This document shows positions 15,941 to 25,125 of a stretch of DNA of 64,000 nucleotides, piece after piece (within the stretch, counting starts at the first letter, position 1; every line of letters begins with the position of its first letter). The stretch spans positions 5,199,602-5,263,601 of the forward strand of contig NZ_KB913032.1 in NCBI RefSeq assembly GCF_000384215.1. The letters are read 5' to 3'. The position numbers and the translations under genes are program-made. This stretch comes from Amycolatopsis alba DSM 44262 (GTDB lineage: Bacteria; Actinomycetota; Actinomycetes; Mycobacteriales; Pseudonocardiaceae). The notes beneath the pieces are model-generated. The model did no database searches. It was not told the DNA's origin and saw only the letters and a list, made by a program, of their open reading frames with translations.

Positions 15941-17439
15941 CCTTGCTATCCGTCCGGGGGATCGTGAAGACCTTTCCGGGGGTGCGCGCGCTCGACGGGG
16001 TCGATTTCGACGTCGAACCCGGCGAGGTGCACTGCCTGCTCGGCCAGAACGGCGCGGGCAAGTCCACACTGATCAAGACGCTCGCCGGGGCCCATCGTCC
16101 CGACGGCGGCGAGATCTTCTGGCAGGGCGAGCCGGTCACGCTGCCGTCGCCGGTCGCCGCGCTGAAGATCGGGATCGCGACCATGTACCAGGAACTCGAC
16201 CTGGTACCGGGGCTTTCCGTGGCGGACAACATCTTCCTCGGCCGCGAGCGCGCGAAGTTCGGGTTCACGCGGATCAGCGAGTCCCGGAGCAAGGCCGCGA
16301 AGCTGATGGCCCGCCTCGGGCATCCGGAGATCACGCCGTCGACCGAGGTCGGCAAGCTGTCCGCCGCCGGACAGCAGCTGGTCTCGATGGCGAGGGCGCT
16401 CGCCTACGACGCGAAGCTGCTGGTGATGGACGAGCCCACCGCGGCGCTGGCGGGTGAAGAGGTCGACAACCTGTTCCGCATCGTCGGCGAACTGACCGCC
16501 GAGGGCGTCGCGATCATCTACATCTCCCACCGCCTCGAAGAACTGCGCCGGATCGGGCATCGCGTCACCGTGCTCAAGGACGGCAAGACCGTCTCCACCG
16601 GCCTCGACGCCAAGGAGACGCCGACCGCCGACCTCGTCGCGCTGATGGCGGGCCGCAAGGTGGAGACCGTGTTCGGCCCGCGTCACCAGGAGCACGTGGA
16701 CCCGGCCAACGAGGTCCTCAAGGTGGAGAACCTGACCACCGTCGGCGAGTTCGAGAACGTGAGTTTCACCGTGCACGCGGGCGAAGTCGTCGGTATCGCG
16801 GGACTCGTCGGCTCCGGCCGCAGCGAACTGCTGGAGACGATCTTCGGCGCGCGCAAGCAGGACACGGGCTCGGTGTCGGTCGACGGAGAACCGGTCCGGC
16901 CGGGCAGCGTGTCCGCGGCGGTCAAGGCCGGGATCGGCCTGGCGCCCGAGGAACGCAAGAGCCAGGGGCTGCTACTGGACCTGCCCGTCGTGCACAACGT
17001 GACCCTGGCGAGCCTGGGCAAGTACGCGAAGTTCGGCTTCACCGAACGGGGCAAGGAACTCGACGACGCCGGGGAAAGCCTGCGGCGCCTCGATCTCCGG
17101 CCAGCCGACCCGCACCGGATCATCCGCACGCTGTCCGGCGGCAACCAGCAGAAGGCGGTGCTCGCCCGCTGGCTGGTCCGCGGCTGCCGGGTCCTGCTGC
17201 TGGACGAGCCGACCCGCGGGGTCGACGTCGGCGCGCGGGCGGAGCTGTACCGGCTGATCGAGGAACTGGCCGCGACCGGGGTCGCGATCGTGCTGGTCAG
17301 CAGCGAGATCCCCGAAGTACTCGGACTGTCCGACCGGGTGCTGGTGCTGCGTGAAGGACGTGTCCTGGCTGAAAAGCCGTCTGCGGAGCTGACAGAGGCG
17401 GATGTGCTCGACGTGATTCTCGAGGGGAGTGCGGCGTGA
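15937..17439 (+). CDS. ribose/xylose-type sugar ABC transporter, ATP-binding protein
   Basis: 500 aa with two ATPase halves, as in RbsA/XylG. The first half has Walker A GQNGAGKST, the signature region LSAAGQQLVSMARAL and Walker B LLVMDEPTAAL. The second half has a diverged Walker A (GLVGSGRSEL), signature LSGGNQQKAVLARWL and Walker B VLLLDEPTRGVDVG. Asymmetry between halves is normal for this family. It sits between the ROK repressor (4-base overlap) and the permease (4-base overlap), forming one translation unit. Confidence 0.95.
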   Translation: MTLLSVRGIVKTFPGVRALDGVDFDVEPGEVHCLLGQNGAGKSTLIKTLAGAHRPDGGEIFWQGEPVTLPSPVAALKIGIATMYQELDLVPGLSVADNIFLGRERAKFGFTRISESRSKAAKLMARLGHPEITPSTEVGKLSAAGQQLVSMARALAYDAKLLVMDEPTAALAGEEVDNLFRIVGELTAEGVAIIYISHRLEELRRIGHRVTVLKDGKTVSTGLDAKETPTADLVALMAGRKVETVFGPRHQEHVDPANEVLKVENLTTVGEFENVSFTVHAGEVVGIAGLVGSGRSELLETIFGARKQDTGSVSVDGEPVRPGSVSAAVKAGIGLAPEERKSQGLLLDLPVVHNVTLASLGKYAKFGFTERGKELDDAGESLRRLDLRPADPHRIIRTLSGGNQQKAVLARWLVRGCRVLLLDEPTRGVDVGARAELYRLIEELAATGVAIVLVSSEIPEVLGLSDRVLVLREGRVLAEKPSAELTEADVLDVILEGSAA

Positions 17440-18452
17440 CTGACCAAGCGGAGTCGGTGCGTACGGAGGCCGCCGTGGAAACCGTGCCACCCAAGAAGAA
17501 CGGTTTCCGGTTCACGGCCGACCCACGGTTGCTCGGGCTGACCGGGGTGTTGGTGATCCTGTGCATCGTCGGGAGCGTGACCAGGCCCGACCAGTTCTTC
17601 ACCGAAGGCAACATCTCCACGATCCTGCGGCTCGCCGCGGCCATCGGGGTGGTCAGCGTCGGCATGACGTTCGTGATCATCGCGGGCGGCATCGACCTCT
17701 CGGTCGGGTCGATCGTGGCGCTCTCCAGTGTCTGGCTGACCACCTTGGCCACCCAGTCCTACGGCCCGTTCGTGATGATCCTTTGTGGACTCCTGGTCGG
17801 CCTCGGCTGCGGGCTGGTCAACGGGATCCTGGTGTCCTACGGGAAGATAGTGCCGTTCATCGCCACGCTGGCGATGTACGTCTCCGCCCGCGGGCTCGCG
17901 GAACGCATCAGCGGCCGCCGCACACAGGTGGTGTCGGACGCGGGCTTCCTGGAGTTCTTCCGCGGTGACCTGCTCGGCATCCCGGTGCTGATCTGGATGT
18001 TCGCGCTGGTGTTCGCCGTCGGCTGGGTGCTGCTGAACCGCACCACGTTCGGCCGCCGCACCTTCGCCGTCGGCGGCAACGCCGAGGCGTCGCGGCTGGC
18101 GGGCATCAACGTCAAACGGCACACCGCGCTCGTCTACGGCGTCGCCGGGCTGTGCTGCGGCATCGCCGCGCTGATGGTCGTCGCCCGCACCACCGCGGGT
18201 GCTTCGACCAACGGCCTGCTCTACGAACTCGACGCCATCGCGGCGGTCGTCATCGGCGGCACCCTGCTCACCGGTGGCCGCGGCTCGCTCATCGGCACCC
18301 TGATCGGCGTGCTCATCTTCACCGTGCTGTCCAACATCTTCACGCTCAACAACCTGGACACCGACATCCAGAACATCGCCAAAGGCGTGATCATCGTGCT
18401 GGCCGCGCTGTTGCAGTTCCGCTCCGTCAAGAAAACCAAGACGAGTACTTGA
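17436..18452 (+). CDS. ribose/xylose-type sugar ABC transporter, permease
   Basis: 338 aa, GTG start overlapping the ATPase stop (GTGA). It has 8-10 membrane helices. The BPD_transp_2 (RbsC) signatures include FVIIAGGIDLSVGSIVALSS near residues 75-95, FIATLAMYVSARGLAERISG, and GRRTFAVGGNAEASRLAGIN, the loop that contacts the ATPase. It pairs with the ATPase upstream and the Tat-exported binding protein downstream. Confidence 0.95.
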   Translation: MTDQAESVRTEAAVETVPPKKNGFRFTADPRLLGLTGVLVILCIVGSVTRPDQFFTEGNISTILRLAAAIGVVSVGMTFVIIAGGIDLSVGSIVALSSVWLTTLATQSYGPFVMILCGLLVGLGCGLVNGILVSYGKIVPFIATLAMYVSARGLAERISGRRTQVVSDAGFLEFFRGDLLGIPVLIWMFALVFAVGWVLLNRTTFGRRTFAVGGNAEASRLAGINVKRHTALVYGVAGLCCGIAALMVVARTTAGASTNGLLYELDAIAAVVIGGTLLTGGRGSLIGTLIGVLIFTVLSNIFTLNNLDTDIQNIAKGVIIVLAALLQFRSVKKTKTST

Positions 18453-18474
18453 TCACCGTGGATGGAGAGTCGTC

Positions 18475-19527
18475 ATGACCGAACAATCCCTGCACCGCCG
18501 CCGTTTCCTGCTGGGAGGCGCGGCCGTCGGAGCGGGTGCGCTGCTGACCGCGTGCACCTCGAACGAGGCACCGGCGCAGAACAACGCCGCGAACGTCGCC
18601 AACGCCGGGTCGAACTCGCAGCCCGGAACCCCGGTCACCATCGGGTTCTCGGCCCCGGCCGCGGACCACGGCTGGATGGCGGCCATCACCAAGAACGCCC
18701 GCGCGCAGGCGCAGAAGTTCAGTGAGGTCACGCTCAACGCGACCGAGGGCACCAACGACGTCAACCAGCAGATCTCCCAGGTGGAGACGCTGATCAACGC
18801 CAAGGTCAACGTCCTGGTGATCCTGCCGTTCGACGGCAAGGCGCTGACCGCGGTGGGCCAGCAGGCGATGGACGCCGGGATCCAGGTGATCAACCTGGAC
18901 CGCGTCTTCGACACCCCGCTCGCGTACCGCACCTGGATCGGTGGCGACAACTACCGCATGGGCGTCAACGCCGGGAACTACATCGCCCAGCAGATGAAGG
19001 CGAAGAACATCGCGAGCCCGGTGATCGGTGAGGTCGCCGGGATCGACTCGCTGCCGCTGACCCAGGAACGCAGCAAGGGCTTCAAGGACGCCTTGGCCCG
19101 TCAGGGTTTCCAGGTCGGACCGCGGGTCTCGGCGGACTTCACCCCGGAGTCCGGCGAGAAGCAGACGTCGAACCTGCTGCAGTCCGCGGCCAAGCTGGAC
19201 GCGCTGTGGAACCACGACGACGACCAGGGTGTCGGCGTCATCGCGGCGATCAACAACGCGAACCGCAAGAACTTCCTGATGGTGGGCGGCGCGGGTTCGA
19301 AGAACGCGATGAACCTGATCAAGTCCGACGCGGAGCCGCTGAAGGCGACGGTGCTCTACAGCCCGTCGATGGCGTCTTCGGCGATCTCGCTCGCACGGCT
19401 GCTCGGCCAGGGCAAGGGGGCCGGTGATTTCGCCGAGCACGAGATCCCCGCCGAGATCACCACGTACTCCGCGGTGGTCACCAAGGAGAACGTCGACAAG
19501 TACATGGACGTCGGCTTCGACTCGTAA
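18475..19527 (+). CDS. sugar ABC transporter, Tat-exported lipoprotein binding protein
   Basis: 350 aa. The N-terminus HRRRFLLGGAAVGAGALLTAC combines a twin-arginine motif with a lipobox ending at Cys about residue 24, so it is exported folded and lipid-anchored. The mature part is a periplasmic-binding-protein type 1 sugar domain: VTIGFSAPAADHGWMAAITK, then NVLVILPFDGKALTAVGQQA, INLDRVFDTPLAYRTWIGGD, and VIGEVAGIDSLPLTQERSKG. The ligand is not fixed; ribose, xylose, inositol and related sugars are typical. Confidence 0.93.
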   Translation: MTEQSLHRRRFLLGGAAVGAGALLTACTSNEAPAQNNAANVANAGSNSQPGTPVTIGFSAPAADHGWMAAITKNARAQAQKFSEVTLNATEGTNDVNQQISQVETLINAKVNVLVILPFDGKALTAVGQQAMDAGIQVINLDRVFDTPLAYRTWIGGDNYRMGVNAGNYIAQQMKAKNIASPVIGEVAGIDSLPLTQERSKGFKDALARQGFQVGPRVSADFTPESGEKQTSNLLQSAAKLDALWNHDDDQGVGVIAAINNANRKNFLMVGGAGSKNAMNLIKSDAEPLKATVLYSPSMASSAISLARLLGQGKGAGDFAEHEIPAEITTYSAVVTKENVDKYMDVGFDS

Positions 19528-19568
19528 GACCTGCGTACCCGACACACGCACGCGTATCTAGGAGGGGC

Positions 19569-20738
19569 ATGAGCACGGCAAGGGAAACGATCGGGATCGG
19601 CATGGTGGGCCACGCGTTCATGGGTGCGGTGCATTCGCACGCGTGGCGCAGCGTGCACCGGTTCTTCACGCCACCGCTGATCCCGAGACTCGCCGTGCTC
19701 GGCGGCCGTGACGAGGTGCGGGCGAAGGCCGCGGCGGAACGGTTCGGCTGGGAAGACGTCGAGACGGACTGGCGCGCGCTGATCGCCCGCGACGACGTCG
19801 ACCTGGTCGACATCTGCACGCCGGGCGACAGCCACGCCGAGATCGCGATCGCCGCGCTCGAAGCCGGGAAGCACGTGCTGTGCGAGAAACCGCTGGCCAA
19901 CACCCTCGCCGAGGCCGAAGCGATGGCCGAGGCGGCGGCGAAGGCACGCGCGAACGGCGTCCGGTCCATGGTTGCCTTCAACTACCGCCGGGTGCCCGCG
20001 CTCGCGCACGCCAGGAAACTGGTCGCGAGCGGGGCGCTCGGGGAGATCCGCCACGTGCGGTCGGTGTACCTGCAGGACTGGCTGTCCGACGCTCAGGCGC
20101 CGATGACCTGGCGGCTGCACAAGGACAAGGCGGGCTCGGGCGCGCTGGGCGATCTCGGCGCGCACATCGTCGACGCCGCCCAGTTCGTCACCGGCGAGAA
20201 GATCACCGGGGTTTCCGCGCTCACCAACACCTTCGTCAAGGAGCGGCCGGACGGCGACGGCGGCACCGGACAGGTCACCGTCGACGACACCGCGCTGTTC
20301 CTCGGCCGGTTCAGCGGCGGCGCCGTGGCGAGTTTCGAGGCGACCCGGTTCGCGCTGGGCCGCAAGAACGCGATGCGGCTGGAGATCAACGGGTCGAAGG
20401 CGAGCCTCGCGTTCGACTTCGAGTCGATGAACGAACTGTCCTTCTTCGACGGTGGGCAGCCCGCCACCGAGGCCGGGTTCCGCCGGATCCTGGTCACCGA
20501 ACCCGAGCATCCGTACGTCGGGGCGTGGTGGCCGCCGGGGCACCTGCTCGGCTACGAGCACACCTTCACCAACGAGGTCGCCGACCTGCTCACCGCGATC
20601 GGCGACGGCACGGATCCCGAACCGTCCTTCGAGGACGGGTTGAGGGTTCAGCAGGTCTTGGACGCGGTCGAGCGCAGCGCGGCCGAAGAGGCCCGATGGA
20701 CCGCTGTGCCCGGCGTCACGGCGAAGGGGAGTAACTGA
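19569..20738 (+). CDS. Gfo/Idh/MocA-family sugar oxidoreductase
   Basis: 389 aa, preceded by GGAGGGGC. The N-terminal Rossmann fold begins IGIGMVGHAFMGAVHSHAWR, with the glycine-rich loop altered to GMVGHAFMG. The family motif CEKPLANTLAEAEAMAEAA (about 100) carries the catalytic-domain Lys, followed by FNYRRVPALAHARKLV and GSGALGDLGAHIVDAA, with the usual active-site region HIVD. Such enzymes oxidise or reduce sugars and inositols at a ring hydroxyl using NAD(P). Its place after the importer suggests that it acts on the imported sugar or keto-sugar. Confidence 0.92.
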   Translation: MSTARETIGIGMVGHAFMGAVHSHAWRSVHRFFTPPLIPRLAVLGGRDEVRAKAAAERFGWEDVETDWRALIARDDVDLVDICTPGDSHAEIAIAALEAGKHVLCEKPLANTLAEAEAMAEAAAKARANGVRSMVAFNYRRVPALAHARKLVASGALGEIRHVRSVYLQDWLSDAQAPMTWRLHKDKAGSGALGDLGAHIVDAAQFVTGEKITGVSALTNTFVKERPDGDGGTGQVTVDDTALFLGRFSGGAVASFEATRFALGRKNAMRLEINGSKASLAFDFESMNELSFFDGGQPATEAGFRRILVTEPEHPYVGAWWPPGHLLGYEHTFTNEVADLLTAIGDGTDPEPSFEDGLRVQQVLDAVERSAAEEARWTAVPGVTAKGSN

Positions 20739-20755
20739 CAGGTAGATCCAGCCGA

Positions 20756-20784
20756 AAGTCGCATGACGGCTATCACTGCGACTT
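20756..20784. promoter_or_regulatory. inverted repeat before the ebo-type genes
   Basis: Arms AAGTCGCA (20756-20763) and TGCGACTT (20777-20784) are perfect inverted repeats 13 bases apart in the 107-base gap between the Gfo/Idh gene and the inositol-phosphate-synthase homologue. It could be an operator for separate control of the downstream genes or a weak attenuator; the sequence does not decide. Confidence 0.4.
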
Positions 20785-20845
20785 GGTTCGATCCGAAACA
20801 TCCGACCATCCGAGGTTGGCTGTTTTGGCTGGGAAAGGTGGAGAA

Positions 20846-22003
20846 ATGCCTGCTCACGAGCGCACGGGCATCTGGTTGATCGGCGCGAGGGGGTCTGTGG
20901 CCACGACCGCGGCGGTAGGGCTGCTGGCGCTGCGCGCGGGGGTGACGGGCGGTGGCGGCTGCGTCACCGAACTGCCCGCGTTCGCCGGGGTTCCGTTGCC
21001 TGGCTGGGATGATCTCGTCCTCGGCGGACACGACATCGTGCACACCCCGCTGGAGAAGCGTGCCGAACAGCTGGCCCACGCCGGTGTGTTCGGGCACTCG
21101 GTGTTCTCGGCGGTCCGGTCCGGGCTGGCCGAAGTGGACGCCGAGATCCGCGACGGCTACCACCCGGCGACGCATACGGGTGCCCAGGCCGACGCGGCCG
21201 CCCGGCTCACGGCGGACATCCGAGCTTTCGCCGACCGGCACGACCTCGCTCGGGTCGTGGCCCTCAACGTGTCCTCCACCGAGGCCCCGTGCCCCCACCT
21301 GCCCGAACACGACGATCTCGACGCGCTCGAAGTGGCGCTGGCCGATCCGACGCGATCGGTGCTCCCGTCGAGTTCCCTGTCGGCCTACGCCGCGCTGAAG
21401 GCGGGAAGCCCGTACGTCGAGTTCACGCCGTCGGCGGGGATCACCCTGCCCGCACTGCGGAAGCTCGCCGAGCGGGAAGGCCTGCCGTACGCGGGTTGTG
21501 ACGGCAAGACCGGTGAGACCCTGCTCCGCACCGTCCTCGCGCCGATGTTCAGCGCGCGGGCGCTGAAGGTCCGCTCCTGGGCGGGCACCAACCTGCTCGG
21601 CGGCGGCGACGGCGAGACCCTCGCCGACCCGGTGACCGCGAACAGCAAGCTGGAATCCAAGGCACGCGGGCTCGCCGCGCTGCTCGGCGACGACGTCACC
21701 GCGCCGCTGCACATCGACAACGTGCCCGACCTCGGCGAGATCAAGACCGCGTGGGACCACGTGTCGTTCGAGGGTTTCCTCGGCGCGCGCATGAGCCTGC
21801 AGTTCACCTGGACCGGCTACGACTCCGCGCTCGCGGCGCCGCTGATCCTCGACCTCGCCCGCTTCGTCACCGCCGCGCACGCAGGCGGCCAGAGCGGCGC
21901 GCTGACCGAGCTCGGCTTCTTCTTCAAGGACCCGCTGGGCAGCGACGAACACCGCTTCGCCGAGCAGACCGCCCGCCTGATCGCCTGGGCGGGAGCCCTG
22001 TGA
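20846..22003 (+). CDS. inositol-3-phosphate synthase family protein
   Basis: 385 aa, ATG after AAAGGTGGAG. It has an N-terminal NAD-binding segment GIWLIGARGSVATTAAVGLL, then VVALNVSSTEAP, and the conserved core YVEFTPSAGITLPAL, YAGCDGKTGETLLRTVLAPM, LKVRSWAGTNLLGGGDGETL, followed by HIDNVPDLGEIKTAWDHVSFEGFLG (key residues K and D). The fold converts glucose-6-phosphate to inositol-3-phosphate in its best-known members. In ebo-type clusters a different sugar-phosphate cyclase (EboD, dehydroquinate-synthase-like) is usual, so this may take that place. It is coupled to the prenyltransferase gene by a GTGA overlap. Confidence 0.88.
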   Translation: MPAHERTGIWLIGARGSVATTAAVGLLALRAGVTGGGGCVTELPAFAGVPLPGWDDLVLGGHDIVHTPLEKRAEQLAHAGVFGHSVFSAVRSGLAEVDAEIRDGYHPATHTGAQADAAARLTADIRAFADRHDLARVVALNVSSTEAPCPHLPEHDDLDALEVALADPTRSVLPSSSLSAYAALKAGSPYVEFTPSAGITLPALRKLAEREGLPYAGCDGKTGETLLRTVLAPMFSARALKVRSWAGTNLLGGGDGETLADPVTANSKLESKARGLAALLGDDVTAPLHIDNVPDLGEIKTAWDHVSFEGFLGARMSLQFTWTGYDSALAAPLILDLARFVTAAHAGGQSGALTELGFFFKDPLGSDEHRFAEQTARLIAWAGAL

Positions 22004-22848
22004 AGGCCTATGTAGAGCTCGTGCGGGCGCCCGCCGCGCTGACGGTGCTCGGTGACACGGTCGCCGGATCCGCCGCGGCTGGACTCAAGATGACCGGGCG
22101 ACGGCTGCTGCTGCCGCTGTCCTCGGTCGCCTTCTACTGGGCCGGGATGGCCCTCAACGACTGGGCGGACCGGAAGCTCGACGCCGTGGAGCGTCCCGAG
22201 CGGCCGATCCCGTCCGGGCGGGTGAGTGCCGGCGCGGCGCTCACCACCGGCGTCGCGCTGACCGCGGCGGGCCTCGGCCTGGCCGCGCTCGGCGGCGGGC
22301 GTCAGGCGATGCGGGTCGCGGTCCCGCTCGCGGCTTCGGTGTGGGCCTACGACACCGTGCTCAAGCCGACCCCGGCCGGACCGGTGGCGATGGCGGCCTG
22401 CCGCACGCTCGACGTCCTGCTGGGTGCCGGTGGGGAACCTCGACTCGCCGCCACCGCGGCGGCCGCGGTGGGCGTCCACACGCTCGGCGTCACGGCCCTG
22501 TCCACAGGGGAGGTCCACGGCGCGAACCCGGCGACGGCCCGCGCCGCACTGGCCACCAGCTGCGCGGCGACAACGTTGGCATTGACCGGACCCGCACGTG
22601 GCGGCTGGCATCGCGCGGCCTCGATGGCGGCCGGTTCGGGCTACGCGGGCCTGGTCGGCAAGGCGCAGGCGGACGCCGTCCGCGACCCGTCGGCGAAGTC
22701 CGTCCGCTCGGCGACCAAGAGCGGCATCCACGGCATGGTGCCGCTGCAGGCGGCGGTCACGGCCAAGGGCTCGGTACTGGGAGCCGCGCTGGTCGCGGCC
22801 GCGCTGCCGATCGCCCGCAAGCTGTCGCGGAAGGTGAGCCCCACATGA
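22000..22848 (+). CDS. eboC: UbiA-family prenyltransferase (EboC / SCO3242 type)
   Basis: 282 aa from the GTG overlapping the previous stop. It is a membrane protein with 7-8 hydrophobic segments. The first Asp-rich motif is NDWADRKLDAVERPERPIPS (residues about 48-67) and the second is the short YDTVLKPTPAG. Both bind Mg-diphosphate in UbiA enzymes, which attach isoprenoid chains to aromatic or cyclic acceptors in the membrane. A prenyltransferase next to a sugar-phosphate cyclase suggests a prenylated cyclitol-like product (inference). It overlaps the next gene by ATGA. Confidence 0.9.
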   Translation: MKAYVELVRAPAALTVLGDTVAGSAAAGLKMTGRRLLLPLSSVAFYWAGMALNDWADRKLDAVERPERPIPSGRVSAGAALTTGVALTAAGLGLAALGGGRQAMRVAVPLAASVWAYDTVLKPTPAGPVAMAACRTLDVLLGAGGEPRLAATAAAAVGVHTLGVTALSTGEVHGANPATARAALATSCAATTLALTGPARGGWHRAASMAAGSGYAGLVGKAQADAVRDPSAKSVRSATKSGIHGMVPLQAAVTAKGSVLGAALVAAALPIARKLSRKVSPT

Positions 22849-24257
22849 GTTTTCACCTCGGATACGGCACCAACGGGTTCTCCAACCACCGCCTCGACGA
22901 CGCCCTCGCGATCATCGCCGACCTCGGGTACACCGGGGTGGCGCTGACCCTGGACCACGACCACCTCGACCCGTTCGCCGACGATCTGGCGCGCCACGTC
23001 GACCACGTGGCGTCCCGGCTTTCGGCGCTCGGCCTGAACCGGGTCGTCATCGAGACCGGCGCGCGCTACCTGCTCGACCCGTGGCGCAAGCACTCACCGA
23101 CGCTGCTGTCGGACGATCCCGCGCTGCGGATCGACTTCCTGGCGCGGGCTCTGCGGATCGCCGGGGATCTCGGCGCGGACTGCGTCTCGTTCTGGTCCGG
23201 AGTGTCTACTGTGGACACGGACGTCGCGTGGTCGCGGTTGCGTGACGGGGTCGCGGCGGTTCTGGAGCACGCCGCGCGACTGAACGTGCGGCTGGCGATG
23301 GAACCCGAGCCGGGTCACCTCGTGCAGCATCTGGGCCAGGTCCTGGACCTGCGCAAGGAACTCGGTGAGCCGGAGCTGTTCGGCGTCACGCTCGACGTCG
23401 GGCACTGCGTCGCCGTCGAGCCGGTCAACGCGGCGGAATGCGTCCGCCTCGCCGGGCCGCTGCTGTGGAACGTGCAGCTCGACGACATGCTGCCGCGGGT
23501 CCACGAGCATCTGGAGTTCGGCGACGGTCACCTGGACCTGCCCGGCACGCTCGCCGCGCTGGCGGAGATCGGCTACACCGGGCTGGCCGCGGTCGAACTG
23601 CCCCGGCACAGCCACGCCGCGCCCGACACCGCGCGACGCGCCTTCACGGCGCTGAACGCGGCTCTGCCGCGAACGTGGCTGGACAAGGCGGAAGACCGGA
23701 TCCGGGAGAAGCCGTCGGTGATCGGTGCGATCTTCCCGGCCGTCGGCCGCGAGGTCGGCCGTGCGGCACTGCGGCCGGACATCGATCCGCAGGGCCTGGT
23801 CCACGGCACCGTCGACGACGCGGCCCGCTCGCGGCTGATCGGGGTGCTGGCAGGTCGGTTGGCCCCGGCTGAGCTGGCGGTCGAACTGCGCGATCTCTAC
23901 CGCTACGGCGACGACGCCGAGCGGCGCGGGGTCCTGCGGGCGCTCTCCACGCTGGAGTCGCCGGGCGCCGAGGTCACCGACGCCGGGATCAAACTGGTCG
24001 AGGACGCCTTGCGCGCCAACGACATCAGGTTGGTCGCCGCCGCCATGGGGCCCTTCGCCCGGTTCCTGGACGACCACGCGTGGCGCCACGGTGTCCTCAA
24101 ATGCGTCTTCGTCGGTGTGCCGCTGGCCGCCGTCGCGGATCTCGAAACCCGCGCGGACGACGAGCTGAAGCGGATGCTCGCCGATTTCGCCGACGAACGC
24201 AGGGCGGCCGGACGTGAGGTTCCCGCCGACGCCCTCTCATTGCTCAAGGAGAACTGA
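22845..24257 (+). CDS. eboA: TIM-barrel sugar isomerase fused to an EboA domain
   Basis: 470 aa. Residues about 1-275 are an AP-endonuclease-type TIM barrel: LGYGTNGFSNHRLDDALAII, LALTLDHDHLD-like VALTLDHDHLDPF, then metal ligands in AMEPEPGHLVQH, TLDVGHCVAVEP, WNVQLDDMLPRVHEH, FGDGHLDLPG. Residues about 285-470 are a separate helical HEAT-like domain of the EboA kind (RTWLDKAEDRIREKPSVIGA, LYRYGDDAERRGVLRALSTL, DALRANDIRLVAAAMGPFA, WRHGVLKCVFVGVPL). EboA and the isomerase may be separate proteins elsewhere, so this fusion implies that they work together. Four bases overlap the prenyltransferase gene. Confidence 0.87.
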   Translation: MSFHLGYGTNGFSNHRLDDALAIIADLGYTGVALTLDHDHLDPFADDLARHVDHVASRLSALGLNRVVIETGARYLLDPWRKHSPTLLSDDPALRIDFLARALRIAGDLGADCVSFWSGVSTVDTDVAWSRLRDGVAAVLEHAARLNVRLAMEPEPGHLVQHLGQVLDLRKELGEPELFGVTLDVGHCVAVEPVNAAECVRLAGPLLWNVQLDDMLPRVHEHLEFGDGHLDLPGTLAALAEIGYTGLAAVELPRHSHAAPDTARRAFTALNAALPRTWLDKAEDRIREKPSVIGAIFPAVGREVGRAALRPDIDPQGLVHGTVDDAARSRLIGVLAGRLAPAELAVELRDLYRYGDDAERRGVLRALSTLESPGAEVTDAGIKLVEDALRANDIRLVAAAMGPFARFLDDHAWRHGVLKCVFVGVPLAAVADLETRADDELKRMLADFADERRAAGREVPADALSLLKEN

Positions 24258-24261
24258 GCCG

Positions 24262-25125
24262 ATGCGTATCTTCGATCCCCACATCCACATGTCCTCCCGG
24301 ACCACCGACGACTACGAAGCCATGTACGCGGCCGGTGTCCGCGCGCTCGTCGAACCCGCGTTCTGGCTGGGGCAGCCGCGCACCAGCGTCGGCTCGTACA
24401 CCGACTACTTCGACGCGCTCATCGGCTGGGAACGGTTCCGCGCCGCCCAGTTCGGCATCCGGCACCACTGCACGATCGCGCTGAACCCCAAGGAAGCCAA
24501 CGACCCTCGCTGCCGCGAGGTGCTCGACGTGCTCCCGAGGTATCTCGCGAAGGACGGCGTCGTCGCGGTCGGCGAGGTCGGCTACGACTCGATGACCAAG
24601 GAAGAGGACGAGGTCTTCGCGCGTCAGCTGGCGATGGCCCTCGACCACGATCTCCCGGTGATGGTCCACACCCCGCACCGCGACAAGCTCGAAGGCACCA
24701 AGCGCACCCTCGACGTCGTCCGGGAGGCGGGAATCGCGCCGGAGCGTGTCATCGTCGACCATCTCAACGAGGTCACCGTCAAGCTGGTCAAGGATTCCGG
24801 TGCCTGGATGGGGTTCTCCATCTATCCGGACACCAAAATGGACGAACACCGGATGGTCGAGATCCTGCGCCAGTACGGGCTGGAGAAGATGATCGTCAAC
24901 TCGGCCGCCGACTGGGGCCGTTCGGATCCCTTGAAGACCGCCAAAACCGGCAAGGCGATGCTCGACGGCGGTTTCACCGACGCCGACGTCGACAAGGTCC
25001 TGTGGCAGAACCCGGTCGACTTCTACGACCAAAGTGGACGGCTCACCCTCGACCCGCTGCCCGGTTTCACCGGCGAGGCGGAGACGTTCGAGGGCAACTC
25101 GGTGCTGCGAGGTGCCCGCAAATGA
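24262..25125 (+). CDS. eboB: TatD-family metal hydrolase (EboB)
   Basis: 287 aa, starting MRIFDPHIHMSSRTTDDYEAM at the ATG at 24262, after AAGGAGAAC. Metal ligands of the amidohydrolase barrel are visible: DPHIHM at the start, GEVGYDSM (Glu), LPVMVHTPH (His), VIVDHLNE (His) and NSAADWGRSD (Asp). The substrate is unknown; in ebo clusters this gene is the EboB TatD-like hydrolase. It is four bases downstream of the EboA fusion and overlaps the next gene by ATGA. Confidence 0.9.
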   Translation: MRIFDPHIHMSSRTTDDYEAMYAAGVRALVEPAFWLGQPRTSVGSYTDYFDALIGWERFRAAQFGIRHHCTIALNPKEANDPRCREVLDVLPRYLAKDGVVAVGEVGYDSMTKEEDEVFARQLAMALDHDLPVMVHTPHRDKLEGTKRTLDVVREAGIAPERVIVDHLNEVTVKLVKDSGAWMGFSIYPDTKMDEHRMVEILRQYGLEKMIVNSAADWGRSDPLKTAKTGKAMLDGGFTDADVDKVLWQNPVDFYDQSGRLTLDPLPGFTGEAETFEGNSVLRGARK

